Part shown: positions 28,254-35,910 of the stretch, in pieces | How positions within the stretch are numbered: position 1 is the first letter of the stretch | Layout: each line of letters begins with the position of its first letter | Notes under the pieces: generated by a model | What the model was told of the DNA's origin: nothing | Databases searched by the model: none | Seen by the model: only the letters and a program-made list of their open reading frames with translations | NCBI RefSeq assembly: GCF_005405065.1 | Contig: NZ_BJDI01000015.1 | Location: 16,824 to 80,823 of the forward strand | Direction: 5' to 3' | Length of the DNA: 64,000 bases | From: Lactiplantibacillus nangangensis | GTDB lineage: Bacteria > Bacillota > Bacilli > Lactobacillales > Lactobacillaceae | Position numbers and translations under genes: made by a program

Positions 28254-29153
28254 ATGGAAAAAATTGCTGAATTACAAAATGTCTCACTACGCAAGCATGA
28301 TGGGAAAATTTTGGATAATATCTCGTTTGATTTAAATGCTGGAGGAATATGGGGGATTGTTGGTCCAAATGGAGCCGGGAAAACAACAATCATGAAAGTA
28401 ATGCTTGGACTTTTGAAATACGATAAAGGAACCGTCAAAATTGACAATCAACTCGTAACGAGCAAAAAACACAGTGTAGTTAGAGATCAAGTTGGCGCAC
28501 TCATAGAAAATCCATCGTTATATCCATATCTAACGGGATTTCAGCACCTCAATTTGTATTCTAGTGATAAAAAAAAGATCAGTACGATAGTTCAACAATT
28601 GAAAATGACGAATTATATCAAGCAAAAAACAAAACTATATTCATTAGGCATGAAACAGAAGCTAGGAATAGCTATAGCTTTGGTCAACTGTCCAAAACTT
28701 GTTATTTTAGATGAACCCATGAATGGGCTGGACCCTAAATCGGCTAGAGAACTACGAATGCTAATTCAACAAAAAAATCGAGAAGGAACTACCTTTTTGA
28801 TTTCTAGTCATGTGTTGAGCGAATTACAAAAAATAATTACGGGCATCATCATTGTAAATGATGGGAAAATCAGTATAGAAACAACGCCAAGTGAATTGAA
28901 AAAAATGGTTAATAATCAAGTCATTATTAACACTAATGACAATGACAAGGCGCTTAAAACACTCAATGTGTTATTTCCTGATGACGGTCTGAAAAGTTTA
29001 ATTATTGATTCGGATAAATCAGAAAAATTGAATGACTATTTACAGGCAATCATTAACAATGATATTCAAATTCTATCGGTCAATGATAGTCAAGATGACT
29101 TAGAAAACACAATGTTAGAACTGATGCAGCATAAAAGCGACAAGGAAAGGTAG
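28254..29153 (+). CDS. ABC transporter ATP-binding protein, bacitracin/lantibiotic-immunity type
   Basis: The 299-aa ATPase has Walker A GPNGAGKTT, signature YSLGMKQKLGIA, Walker B LVILDEPMNGLD and the switch histidine in SSHVLSEL. The C-terminal 80 residues are an accessory region. Family BcrA/LanF/CcmA includes self-protection pumps for peptide antibiotics. It starts 16 nt past the IS982 end with a GAGGTAT ribosome site; its promoter may be altered by the IS. The permease gene follows after 5 nt, and a lanthipeptide-like frame after that. Confidence 0.9.
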   Translation: MEKIAELQNVSLRKHDGKILDNISFDLNAGGIWGIVGPNGAGKTTIMKVMLGLLKYDKGTVKIDNQLVTSKKHSVVRDQVGALIENPSLYPYLTGFQHLNLYSSDKKKISTIVQQLKMTNYIKQKTKLYSLGMKQKLGIAIALVNCPKLVILDEPMNGLDPKSARELRMLIQQKNREGTTFLISSHVLSELQKIITGIIIVNDGKISIETTPSELKKMVNNQVIINTNDNDKALKTLNVLFPDDGLKSLIIDSDKSEKLNDYLQAIINNDIQILSVNDSQDDLENTMLELMQHKSDKER

Positions 29154-29158
29154 AACCT

Positions 29159-29929
29159 ATGAAACCATTGATGTATCAAGAATTTTTGAAGTTAAGATTT
29201 AAAAAGAGTACATGGATTTCATTAATCATTGCTGTAGGCATGATGGTTTTGACTGGACTAACAACACTAAGTGTTAGCAGTTCTGATAGTAAGTATTATT
29301 TTTCTTCTGCTTACGGTGGCTTCCAGTGGTTCATTATCGTTTTAATTGCAATTAATGCCTCATCTATCACCTCCGAATTTCAACTTGGTACGATCAAGCA
29401 TTTAGTCATTCAAGCAGATAGCCGGTGGCGGGTATACTATATCAAATTATTGGCAATAAGCTGCTATAACTTTATCGGACATATTATAATCTTCCTGGCT
29501 GCTGTACTAATCAAATTACTTTTATATCCAGAACTAGATTTATTCTCACATTATCACTATGGTAGTACAGTTATCGTTAATCTAATTCTGAACGGGACGT
29601 TAGACTTCTTTCTTAGTTACCTTTTCATTGGCATGGTAACATTGATTGCTTGTATTAGTTCTAACAGTGCCGTGGCGGCTTCTGTGGGGATAGGTGTCGC
29701 ATTTGCCGGAGAGGGATTATCCAACATGTTATTATCCTCATTTCCAAGCATAATCCCAATAATGCGATGGAATCCATTTAACATGCTAAATTTCCAGCAA
29801 CAATTTGCTTATCCAGAACATATTCATGATACCCATCTTCTGTTATCACAGATGGGTGTTGGAATATTTGTTTGGAGCTGTTTATTCCTAATACTTGGGC
29901 AATTACTTTTTCAACGCAGAAAGATCTAA
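29159..29929 (+). CDS. ABC-2 type permease
   Basis: The 256-aa protein has about six membrane helices (near residues 18-38, 57-77, 102-125, 140-165, 170-192, 228-250) and a cytoplasmic basic N-terminus (EFLKLRFKKS), as in LanE/BcrB-type subunits. TSEFQLGTIKHLV is a typical coupling segment. It forms a pump with the preceding ATPase; export of, or immunity to, a peptide is inferred from family and context. Confidence 0.87.
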   Translation: MKPLMYQEFLKLRFKKSTWISLIIAVGMMVLTGLTTLSVSSSDSKYYFSSAYGGFQWFIIVLIAINASSITSEFQLGTIKHLVIQADSRWRVYYIKLLAISCYNFIGHIIIFLAAVLIKLLLYPELDLFSHYHYGSTVIVNLILNGTLDFFLSYLFIGMVTLIACISSNSAVAASVGIGVAFAGEGLSNMLLSSFPSIIPIMRWNPFNMLNFQQQFAYPEHIHDTHLLLSQMGVGIFVWSCLFLILGQLLFQRRKI

Positions 29930-30003
29930 AAACATTTTAAAGAAAATATGACGAAATCATCGCACCATTTAATCAGGTTTATTTTAGAAAGGAGATGGGT
30001 AAA

Positions 30004-30147
30004 ATGAATGACATTTTACGAATGCAGAAACTAAAAAATAAAGGAACAAAGAAAAATAGTGGTACCCACAGAAGTAACTTTAGCCTTCTTTGTTCTTTAG
30101 ACCAATATCACAGCAATATTAGCATCCTTTGCAATTCAAACTCGTGA
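30004..30147 (+). CDS. Lanthipeptide-like precursor peptide (candidate)
   Basis: The 47-aa frame follows AAAGGAGATGGG, a strong ribosome site, 74 nt after the permease. The leader contains DILRMQKL, resembling the ILxLQ box of class III lanthipeptide leaders. The Ser-rich C-terminal half holds SNFSLLC and SNISILC, two copies of S-x-x-S-x-x-C, the pattern modified to labionin or lanthionine rings in SapB and labyrinthopeptins. No LanKC synthetase gene is visible in the window, so modification is unproven. A different frame here (VPTEVTLAFF and on) also looks protein-like, so this could instead be a degraded membrane gene. Confidence 0.45.
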   Translation: MNDILRMQKLKNKGTKKNSGTHRSNFSLLCSLDQYHSNISILCNSNS

Positions 30148-30204
30148 TAAAATCTATTCAGTAACGACCTTGTGGGGGTTGACAACCGTTGAAGATGTGA
30201 CTTT

Positions 30205-30258
30205 CTGAACGGCAAATTTCTGGTGTTTTACCGGAGACTTGCCGTTCAGTTTTGTTTT
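30205..30258 (+). terminator. Terminator after the peptide gene
   Basis: An 11-bp stem (30205-30215 with 30239-30249) is followed by TTTTGTTTT. It would end the ABC transporter-peptide transcript. Confidence 0.85.
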
Positions 30259-30905
30259 ATTAGCCCATTTATACCATCTTTTTTTGCGACAATCATAAGA
30301 CTATTTTAGCTTCGGCAAAGATCAGTTTGTGGCTAATTTCTTATAGGATAAAAGGAATGCTTAAAATAATTATCCTGGATATGAGGCAATTCGTGTCGGT
30401 AGTTCTAGGCTCATGAAATTTGTGAGTGAAATTGTGTTAGTAGAAATTAGTAAGTTATATCAACTTCTGTGAACTGATAAATTGAATGGCTATTATTTGC
30501 TGTGTTTGAATATTGAAAAATTTCAGGGTGATTGGGATCTAAAATCAGAGTATTTAACTGCCTGAGCATTTTTAGGTTACTGAGAGGCTTTTAACCATTA
30601 TTCAGTGGCAAATTTTTCCATGGATTGGTGAATTTATATCGGTTTGAAACGGGATTAGATGATAGATATTATATGCAAAATGTTATTTGCTGAAAGAACA
30701 TAGTTGAACTGTGACAAAAATCACAATGGCAAAAACTATCATTATTTAGTAATTAAATATGAAGCATCAAAAAAGCACCTTGAATAGGCTTTCTTAAGCT
30801 AATCTCATTCATGGCATTAAAACTTAAAAGTAATTTGCAAAAGAATTAGCAATCTGATAAAGTAATAATGTTAAAGCATTCACAATATCAAACGCCGCTG
30901 TTTTG
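30259..30905. other. AT-rich stretch without a supported gene
   Basis: I see no intact gene in these 650 bases. One frame (30368-30703) gives protein-like sequence but contains several stops; it could be a decayed gene of the island. No clear terminator or structured repeat was found. Confidence 0.5.
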
Positions 30906-30921
30906 AAAGGAGAGATACACA

Positions 30922-31551
30922 ATACTAACCAAGTCTTCAGTTATTACTAGAACCCTGTTAACTGGATTAGTCTTAGTACCAATCATTTTTCTTCCTGTAA
31001 CTTCAGCCGATGCTGAGCCAACAATCATAACGACTCAGGCAACAAAAGTTTCCCAACAGGCTAAAGCAGATATTTTAAGCGAGTCACAAGTCTCACAAAT
31101 TGATCCTTATGTTTCAGTGGTGAATAATCAATATGTTTTAAATCTTCCTAACGACAATAATTTTTCAAATGAAGAGATTGAACAAGCAACTAATTTGATT
31201 TCAGAAGCAAATAAAATAGTGTTTTTAAATAATGCAGTCATCGACACTCAAACAAAAGTTGCCTCCATGTACCCTATTCAGACCAGGTCATATGGGAAGA
31301 ATGATATCCAGATTCATTGGAATTATGCAAGAATCTATTTGGATAAGGGACAAGCGAAAGCCCTTATGGCAGCTGCGATTAGTGATGGATCGACAGCATT
31401 GGGTGGGTTCTTTGGCAATGTCGGTGGTGCTGCTGCGGGTGCTGCAATTGGTGCCTATTTGTCATCAGTGGTTGGTTCCGATGTAAAGAGTGGTGTATGG
31501 CTAGATTTTAATTATTTCAGCAAAAGTGTTAATAATTGGGGATGGCAGTAG
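30922..31551 (+). CDS. Secreted glycine-zipper protein, bacteriocin-like; apparent ATA start
   Basis: The frame begins with AAAGGAG (30906-30912), then ATA where ATG is expected, followed by a textbook signal peptide (LLTGLVLVPIIFLPV, cut after ADA). The rest, about 175 residues, ends with a Gly/Ala-rich segment ALGGFFGNVGGAAAGAAIGA and a Trp-rich tail. The first normal start codon (GTG 31117) lacks a ribosome site and would remove the signal peptide. I recall similar secreted proteins of unknown function in lactic acid bacteria and streptococci. With the next small membrane gene it resembles a bacteriocin-immunity pair. It may be inactive owing to its start codon. Confidence 0.55.
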   Translation: MLTKSSVITRTLLTGLVLVPIIFLPVTSADAEPTIITTQATKVSQQAKADILSESQVSQIDPYVSVVNNQYVLNLPNDNNFSNEEIEQATNLISEANKIVFLNNAVIDTQTKVASMYPIQTRSYGKNDIQIHWNYARIYLDKGQAKALMAAAISDGSTALGGFFGNVGGAAAGAAIGAYLSSVVGSDVKSGVWLDFNYFSKSVNNWGWQ

Positions 31552-31731
31552 ATGAAATCTGTTACGCGATTAATAGTGCTGATTAGCCTATCAGTTGCGG
31601 CTTTTCAGTATTTATATGTTGTGTTTATCTCACCGCTAATAAGTTCAGTTAATATTCGGTCTGGTTTGGGAGCGGTGCTTAGTGTCATGGTCGTTTTGGG
31701 GATTTACTTTATAGATAAGCATTATAGGTGA
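31552..31731 (+). CDS. Small two-helix membrane protein, possible immunity protein
   Basis: The 59-aa product has two hydrophobic segments (about residues 6-26 and 34-52) and a basic end. Its ATG directly follows the stop of the secreted protein gene, so translation is coupled. Size and position suit a bacteriocin immunity protein; function is inference. Confidence 0.6.
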   Translation: MKSVTRLIVLISLSVAAFQYLYVVFISPLISSVNIRSGLGAVLSVMVVLGIYFIDKHYR

Positions 31732-31907
31732 ATTATTAACTTGGACCATTGAGATCTTTAGGTGTTTTAAAGTTTGTTAGTAGTGTTTACAGGTTGTGCT
31801 TTCTTTTAAGTACTAATCTTTTTCCGATAAGTAAGTTCTTGTTTGTGTAATGTAAATTATGCAGCGCAATATTTATGGTTAAATAGCTCGATTAGTGGGA
31901 GGCAATT

Positions 31908-31952
31908 TACCGGCATGATATCGGGGCTAAGGGCCTAGCTGAAAAATAAATT
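31908..31952 (+). repeat. att-like direct repeat, right copy
   Basis: Exact 45-bp copy of 19350-19394, here without the purD body. It marks the right edge of the AT-rich accessory block; conserved-type chromosome (a T-box gene) resumes 13 bp later. The bases 31732-31907 hold no gene. Confidence 0.75.
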
Positions 31953-31964
31953 GACGAGAGTCCC

Positions 31965-31993
31965 TTGACAATTGTGAGAAATCGACTTATAGT
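31965..31993 (+). promoter_or_regulatory. Promoter of the T-box leader
   Basis: TTGACA (31965-31970), 17 nt, TATAGT (31988-31993). It begins just 12 bp right of the purD-end repeat, so an intact purD-to-promoter junction would be restored by loss of the island. Confidence 0.8.
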
Positions 31994-32019
31994 TTAATCA
32001 TCATTTAATCGTAATCTCA

Positions 32020-32284
32020 TATTTGCGTTGAAGAGAAGAGTAGTCCTTATTTTTAGGTGACAGTGAGCCCGACGAGTGGAAACGGGTCCTAAATTAAGGG
32101 TGAAGATGAGCTCTGAGCATGTCAGGCGGTTCACGCTGACTGACCGGTTGCAACCGTTAGCTTGCCAGGTATCAACAGGTACCGTTGAGGCTGATTGTGC
32201 AAACAATCAGCAAAGTTAGGGTGGTAACGCGCAAGATAATCGTCCCTTTTAATCACATTGGTGGTTAGAAGGGGCGATTTTTTT
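32020..32284 (+). promoter_or_regulatory. T-box riboswitch, probably tRNA-Met responsive
   Basis: The T-box core AGGGTGGTAACGCG is at 32218-32231, preceded by a long paired leader. The terminator stem (32238-32248 with 32269-32279) ends in a T run. A candidate specifier ATG lies at 32106-32108 in GAAGATGAG; methionine fits the gene downstream. UGGU in the T-box matches an A discriminator, as in tRNA-Met. Uncharged tRNA would stop termination. Confidence 0.88.
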
Positions 32285-32322
32285 GATTATGATTAAAACA
32301 AAATTTGACGGGGGCTTTTAAA

Positions 32323-33477
32323 ATGACAACAACACAGACTTTTTCAGCACGGACCACTTCACCATTTCGCTATGATTTCGTGGGGAGCTTTTTACGACCA
32401 GCAGCACTCAAAACAGCACGGGCACAATTTGCCAAAGGGGAACTCGATGCGGCTGGTTTAAAAGCCGTCGAAGACGCTGCGATTATTGACTTGATTCAAA
32501 AAGAAGAAGCGGCTGGTTTAAAGGCAGTTTCCGATGGGGAATTTCGTCGGAGCTGGTGGCATTTAGACTTTTTCTGGGGCTTACAAGGCATTGAAAAGAA
32601 GCAACTTGAACAAGGCTACGTTTTCCATGACGAAGAAACTCGGGCAGAATCAGCTTATGTTAGTGGCAAAATTACTGGCGCAAACCATCCGTTTGTTGAA
32701 CATTTTAAGTTTGTCCGTGACCATGTCAGCGCTGGCACGCAAATCAAGCAAACGATTCCTGCGCCAGCCCAATGTTTAGCTGAATTACAACGGCCAGAAA
32801 ATGTGGCGGCGCTGCGGCAAGTCTATGCGACGGATGCAGCGGTTGTTAAGGATTTAGCGGCAGCCTACCACCAAGTCATCGAAGATTTGTATGCAGCTGG
32901 TGCCCGGACGATTCAATTGGATGACTGTACTTGGGGTATGCTAGCTGGGAACCACGCTAAAGGTGCTGAAACTGGTGACGTCTCAGCCCGCAACGATGCT
33001 GTTTTGGATGAGAATAAGCAATTATATTTAGAAGTTAATAATGAAGCAATCAAGGATTTACCAGCTGATTTAACGATCAATACGCACATTTGTCGTGGTA
33101 ATTACCATTCAACTTGGGCATCCGCAGGTGGTTATGATTCCGTGGCTGATCCTTTGTTCAATCGGGAAAATGTCAAAGCCTACTATCTTGAATACGACAG
33201 TGACCGTGCGGGTGGCTTCGAACCATTGAAATTGGTCAGTGATAATAAACTCGTGGTCTTAGGTTTATTGACTTCTAAATCCGGTGACTTGGAAGACCGT
33301 CAAACGGTGATTGATCGCATTCATGAAGCCGCTCAATATATGCCATTGGATCGATTATGCTTAAGCACGCAATGTGGGTTTGCTTCAACTGAAGAAGGCA
33401 ACGTTTTAACTGAAGCACAACAGTGGGCAAAAATTGCCTTAGTTAAATCGATTGCCGAGGAAGTTTGGGGCGACTAA
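32323..33477 (+). CDS. MetE C-terminal-like methionine synthase family protein
   Basis: The 384-aa protein matches the catalytic half of cobalamin-independent methionine synthase, as in YxjG/YxjH. Zinc ligands are visible in THICRGN and STQCGFAS; VSDGEFRRSWWHLDFFWG and QLDDCTWGML are family blocks. It should transfer a methyl group to homocysteine or a related thiol. I chose ATG 32323 behind GGGGGC; an upstream TTG (32305) is unlikely. Control by a methionine-type T-box supports a role in methionine supply. Confidence 0.9.
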   Translation: MTTTQTFSARTTSPFRYDFVGSFLRPAALKTARAQFAKGELDAAGLKAVEDAAIIDLIQKEEAAGLKAVSDGEFRRSWWHLDFFWGLQGIEKKQLEQGYVFHDEETRAESAYVSGKITGANHPFVEHFKFVRDHVSAGTQIKQTIPAPAQCLAELQRPENVAALRQVYATDAAVVKDLAAAYHQVIEDLYAAGARTIQLDDCTWGMLAGNHAKGAETGDVSARNDAVLDENKQLYLEVNNEAIKDLPADLTINTHICRGNYHSTWASAGGYDSVADPLFNRENVKAYYLEYDSDRAGGFEPLKLVSDNKLVVLGLLTSKSGDLEDRQTVIDRIHEAAQYMPLDRLCLSTQCGFASTEEGNVLTEAQQWAKIALVKSIAEEVWGD

Positions 33478-33491
33478 TTAGTCCAGGAATG

Positions 33492-33523
33492 AGTCATCAG
33501 CCAAAGTAGGTTGATGACTTTTT
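33492..33523 (+). terminator. Terminator after the MetE-like gene
   Basis: An 8-bp stem (33492-33499 with 33512-33519) is followed by a T run. Confidence 0.8.
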
Positions 33524-33533
33524 CTGGCCTAAA

Positions 33534-33598
33534 ATGTCATATATAATTGACATTTAGGCAAGGAGTGTTAAACTTTAGATGTCAATTATATATGACAT
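33534..33598. promoter_or_regulatory. Two palindromic operators around a promoter
   Basis: ATGTCA-N8-TGACAT occurs at 33534-33553 and again at 33579-33598; the two sites are exact inverse copies. Between them TTGACA (33547-33552) and TAAACT (33569-33574), 16 nt apart, form a promoter. The arrangement suggests autoregulation by the XRE protein encoded downstream. Confidence 0.65.
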
Positions 33599-33617
33599 TT
33601 CAAAAGGAGTGATTGCG

Positions 33618-33806
33618 GTGAATCAGGTGAAAGATTATCGTAAGGCGGCGAAATTAACCCAATTTGAACTAGCACAGGCGGTTGGTGTTGCTCGTCAAAC
33701 CATCAATTTGGTAGAAAACGGCAAATATAATCCATCACTTGATCTTTGTATTCGTTTAGCGAAAGTGTTGCAAACGGATCTTAATCAACTATTCTGGGAG
33801 GAGTAA
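33618..33806 (+). CDS. XRE-family regulator, single HTH domain
   Basis: The 62-aa product is a bare helix-turn-helix ([30 protein letters not shown]). I chose GTG 33618, which follows AAAGGAG, because an in-frame ATG at 33579 lies inside an operator palindrome and lacks a ribosome site. Paired with the membrane protein gene 4 nt downstream, a common two-gene unit in lactobacilli. Confidence 0.85.
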   Translation: MNQVKDYRKAAKLTQFELAQAVGVARQTINLVENGKYNPSLDLCIRLAKVLQTDLNQLFWEE

Positions 33807-33810
33807 GCAC

Positions 33811-34341
33811 ATGAAGAATGGGGAAAGTATACATGATTGGGCAGTTAAACGGTTCTTTGGTATTACGGGAAATTTCGATGAATATAAGCGTCAAGTAGTG
33901 GGGAGAATCAGCACGAATGCCTTTTTAGCTTGTTTCTTTTTCATGATTCTTGCCACAGCTATTGCTGGGGTATGGGGAATACGATCACCCTACGAGGCGT
34001 TAGTTGGTTTCATGCTGGCAACCATTCTATTTTCGTTGGGAATCGTGGCGCCGTATGTGATGATTGCTAGTCATCGGGCCCATCTGACGGATCAAGAAGT
34101 TGGGCAGACCTCAATCGGCCAAGCCCGCCGAAAAGTTGGTTGGCAAGCACTTGGACAGGGCGTTTACTTTGGCGTCATCACGTACTTTTTGTTTGGTGGA
34201 ATTGATATGCTGGCGGATGGTAGTAACTTTTTTGATGTTTTAAGTTTGCCCTGGAATATATGGAATGCAGTGTTCCGCGGCATATTATTTGGCGTCTGGA
34301 TGGGACTGATTGGGTTATTCCGACTAAAAAAACAGTTTTGA
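33811..34341 (+). CDS. DUF3278 membrane protein
   Basis: The 176-aa protein has four membrane helices (about residues 35-55, 60-85, 110-135, 145-170) after an amphipathic start (DWAVKRFFGITGNFDEYK). This matches DUF3278 proteins, which are almost always coded with a small XRE regulator. Function is unknown. Confidence 0.8.
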   Translation: MKNGESIHDWAVKRFFGITGNFDEYKRQVVGRISTNAFLACFFFMILATAIAGVWGIRSPYEALVGFMLATILFSLGIVAPYVMIASHRAHLTDQEVGQTSIGQARRKVGWQALGQGVYFGVITYFLFGGIDMLADGSNFFDVLSLPWNIWNAVFRGILFGVWMGLIGLFRLKKQF

Positions 34342-34350
34342 CTAAGTTAA

Positions 34351-34393
34351 AAAAGGGATTCAGAAATTTGTGATAAATTTCTGAATCCCTTTT
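34351..34393. terminator. Bidirectional terminator
   Basis: A 19-bp perfect stem (34351-34369 with 34375-34393) with A and T runs, between convergent genes. Confidence 0.9.
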
Positions 34394-34435
34394 CCTGTTT
34401 TTACTTGTATCGTGCTAGTTGTCTATGATGATTTT

Positions 34436-35740
34436 TTAAGCCACAAAAGCAAAGTAGGCAATGAAAACAATCATCATCGTCCACATCAGCGCATTAACTT
34501 CACGCCAACGACCTTTGACCGTCATGGTGATTGGGTAGAAGATAAAACCAACGGCCAAGCCTTCAGAAATACTGTAAGTTAACAGCATCATGATCATGGT
34601 AAAGAAGGCAGGGACGGCAATTTCGAATTTCGTCCAATCGATATATTGGACGTTTGATAACATTAAAATCCCAACGATAATCAATGCAGAGGCCGTAACG
34701 GCGGACGTGATCACTGACAAAAGTGGTGAGAAGAAGGCTGCAACCGCAAATAAAATCGCGACCACAACGGAAGATAATCCCGTGCGCGCACCAACCGCAA
34801 CCCCAGAAGTCGATTCAACATAGGCGGTCGTTGGGGATGTCCCAAAAATGGCCCCGATAGTCGTGGCTAAAGCACCACTGAACAAGGCTTTACCGACACC
34901 TTTAACTTCACCGGTGTCATGATTGACCATGCCAGCTTCAGTGGCAACACCGACTAAAGTGCCGGACGTATCAAACAAGCCGATAATGAAGAAAGTCAGA
35001 ATGACAATGATCATTTGAAAAGAGTTAATATCCGTTAGGTGCGTGACCGCTTGACCAAAGATTGGTTGGACACTTGGCACGCCACTAATAATGCCCGTTG
35101 GTAATGGAATGACTTTGAAAATCATCCCCACGACCGCAGTGATAAACATCCCCCAGAAAATCCCGCCAGTAACGTTGGCAGTGACTAGCATGACGCCAAC
35201 AATGATACCGAAGATGGCAAGTAAGACGGTCGGACTATGCAAATTACCCAACGCCACGGCATTGGACTTGCTAGCAACAATAATGCCAGAAGTTTGCAAC
35301 CCGGAGAAGGCAATGAATAGCCCAATCCCGGCAGAAACGGCGTATTTTAAGGCACTCGGAATTAAGTTGATCAGTTTATCGCGTAACTTTGAGAGCGTCA
35401 GTAAAATAAATAGTAATCCAGCGACAAAGACGCCGGCTAAAGCGGTTTGCCAAGGAATATGCCATTCCTGTACGACGGTATAAGTGAAGAAGGCATTGAG
35501 CCCCATCCCGGGTGCTAAGGCGACCGGAAAATTCGCGACCAGTCCCATTAGCAAGCAACCGACGATGGCAGCTAAAACAGTGGCAGTAAAGACCGCGGTC
35601 TTGCTCATGCCAGCGCTTCCCAATAGTTCGGGGTTTACCGCTAAAATATATGACATGGCTAAGAAGGTGGTTAAGCCACCAATGAGTTCAGCTCGGACAG
35701 AAGTACGTCGCTGCCTTAAATGAAATAATTGCTCTAAGAT
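34436..35740 (-). CDS. Guanine/hypoxanthine permease (AzgA/PbuG type); apparent ATC start
   Basis: A 12-14 helix proton-coupled purine transporter (434 aa). The family start RTSVRAELIGGLTTFLAMSY is encoded upstream of the first ATG (35656), so translation must begin earlier. In frame behind AAGGAG (35750-35755) only ATC (35738-35740) stands at the right distance; no ATG, GTG or TTG is available. NPELL, GLFIAFSGL and TTAYVESTSGVAVGARTG are further family blocks. A 7-bp palindrome (35788-35804) lies upstream. No purine riboswitch is seen here, unlike the next gene. Confidence 0.85.
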   Translation of the reverse strand: MLEQLFHLRQRRTSVRAELIGGLTTFLAMSYILAVNPELLGSAGMSKTAVFTATVLAAIVGCLLMGLVANFPVALAPGMGLNAFFTYTVVQEWHIPWQTALAGVFVAGLLFILLTLSKLRDKLINLIPSALKYAVSAGIGLFIAFSGLQTSGIIVASKSNAVALGNLHSPTVLLAIFGIIVGVMLVTANVTGGIFWGMFITAVVGMIFKVIPLPTGIISGVPSVQPIFGQAVTHLTDINSFQMIIVILTFFIIGLFDTSGTLVGVATEAGMVNHDTGEVKGVGKALFSGALATTIGAIFGTSPTTAYVESTSGVAVGARTGLSSVVVAILFAVAAFFSPLLSVITSAVTASALIIVGILMLSNVQYIDWTKFEIAVPAFFTMIMMLLTYSISEGLAVGFIFYPITMTVKGRWREVNALMWTMMIVFIAYFAFVA

Positions 35741-35857
35741 TGTGTTCCACTCCTTACATTATAAAAGGTTAACAATTCAACAATTATCCAGTATAACATA
35801 CTGGTTTTTGGATGGGTGGAAATTATGAGTTGTCGAATCCATCCAATGAAAAGGAAA

Positions 35858-35905
35858 GACCGGTCCAATCGTGATTTCCACGATCAGACCAGTCTGGTTT
35901 TTTTA
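35858..35905 (-). terminator. Terminator after the xanthine permease gene
   Basis: A 16-bp stem with mismatches (35858-35873 with 35879-35894), on the minus strand just past the stop codon. Confidence 0.65.
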
Positions 35906-35910
35906 TGAAA

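Noticed and set aside
30368..30703. Protein-like frame with several stop codons between the peptide gene and the secreted protein gene
   Set aside because: Five in-frame stops and no recognisable motif; possibly a decayed gene, but not supportable as a feature.
33579..33617. ATG 33579 as start of the XRE regulator
   Set aside because: It is the first base of an operator palindrome and lacks a ribosome site; GTG 33618 has AAAGGAG.
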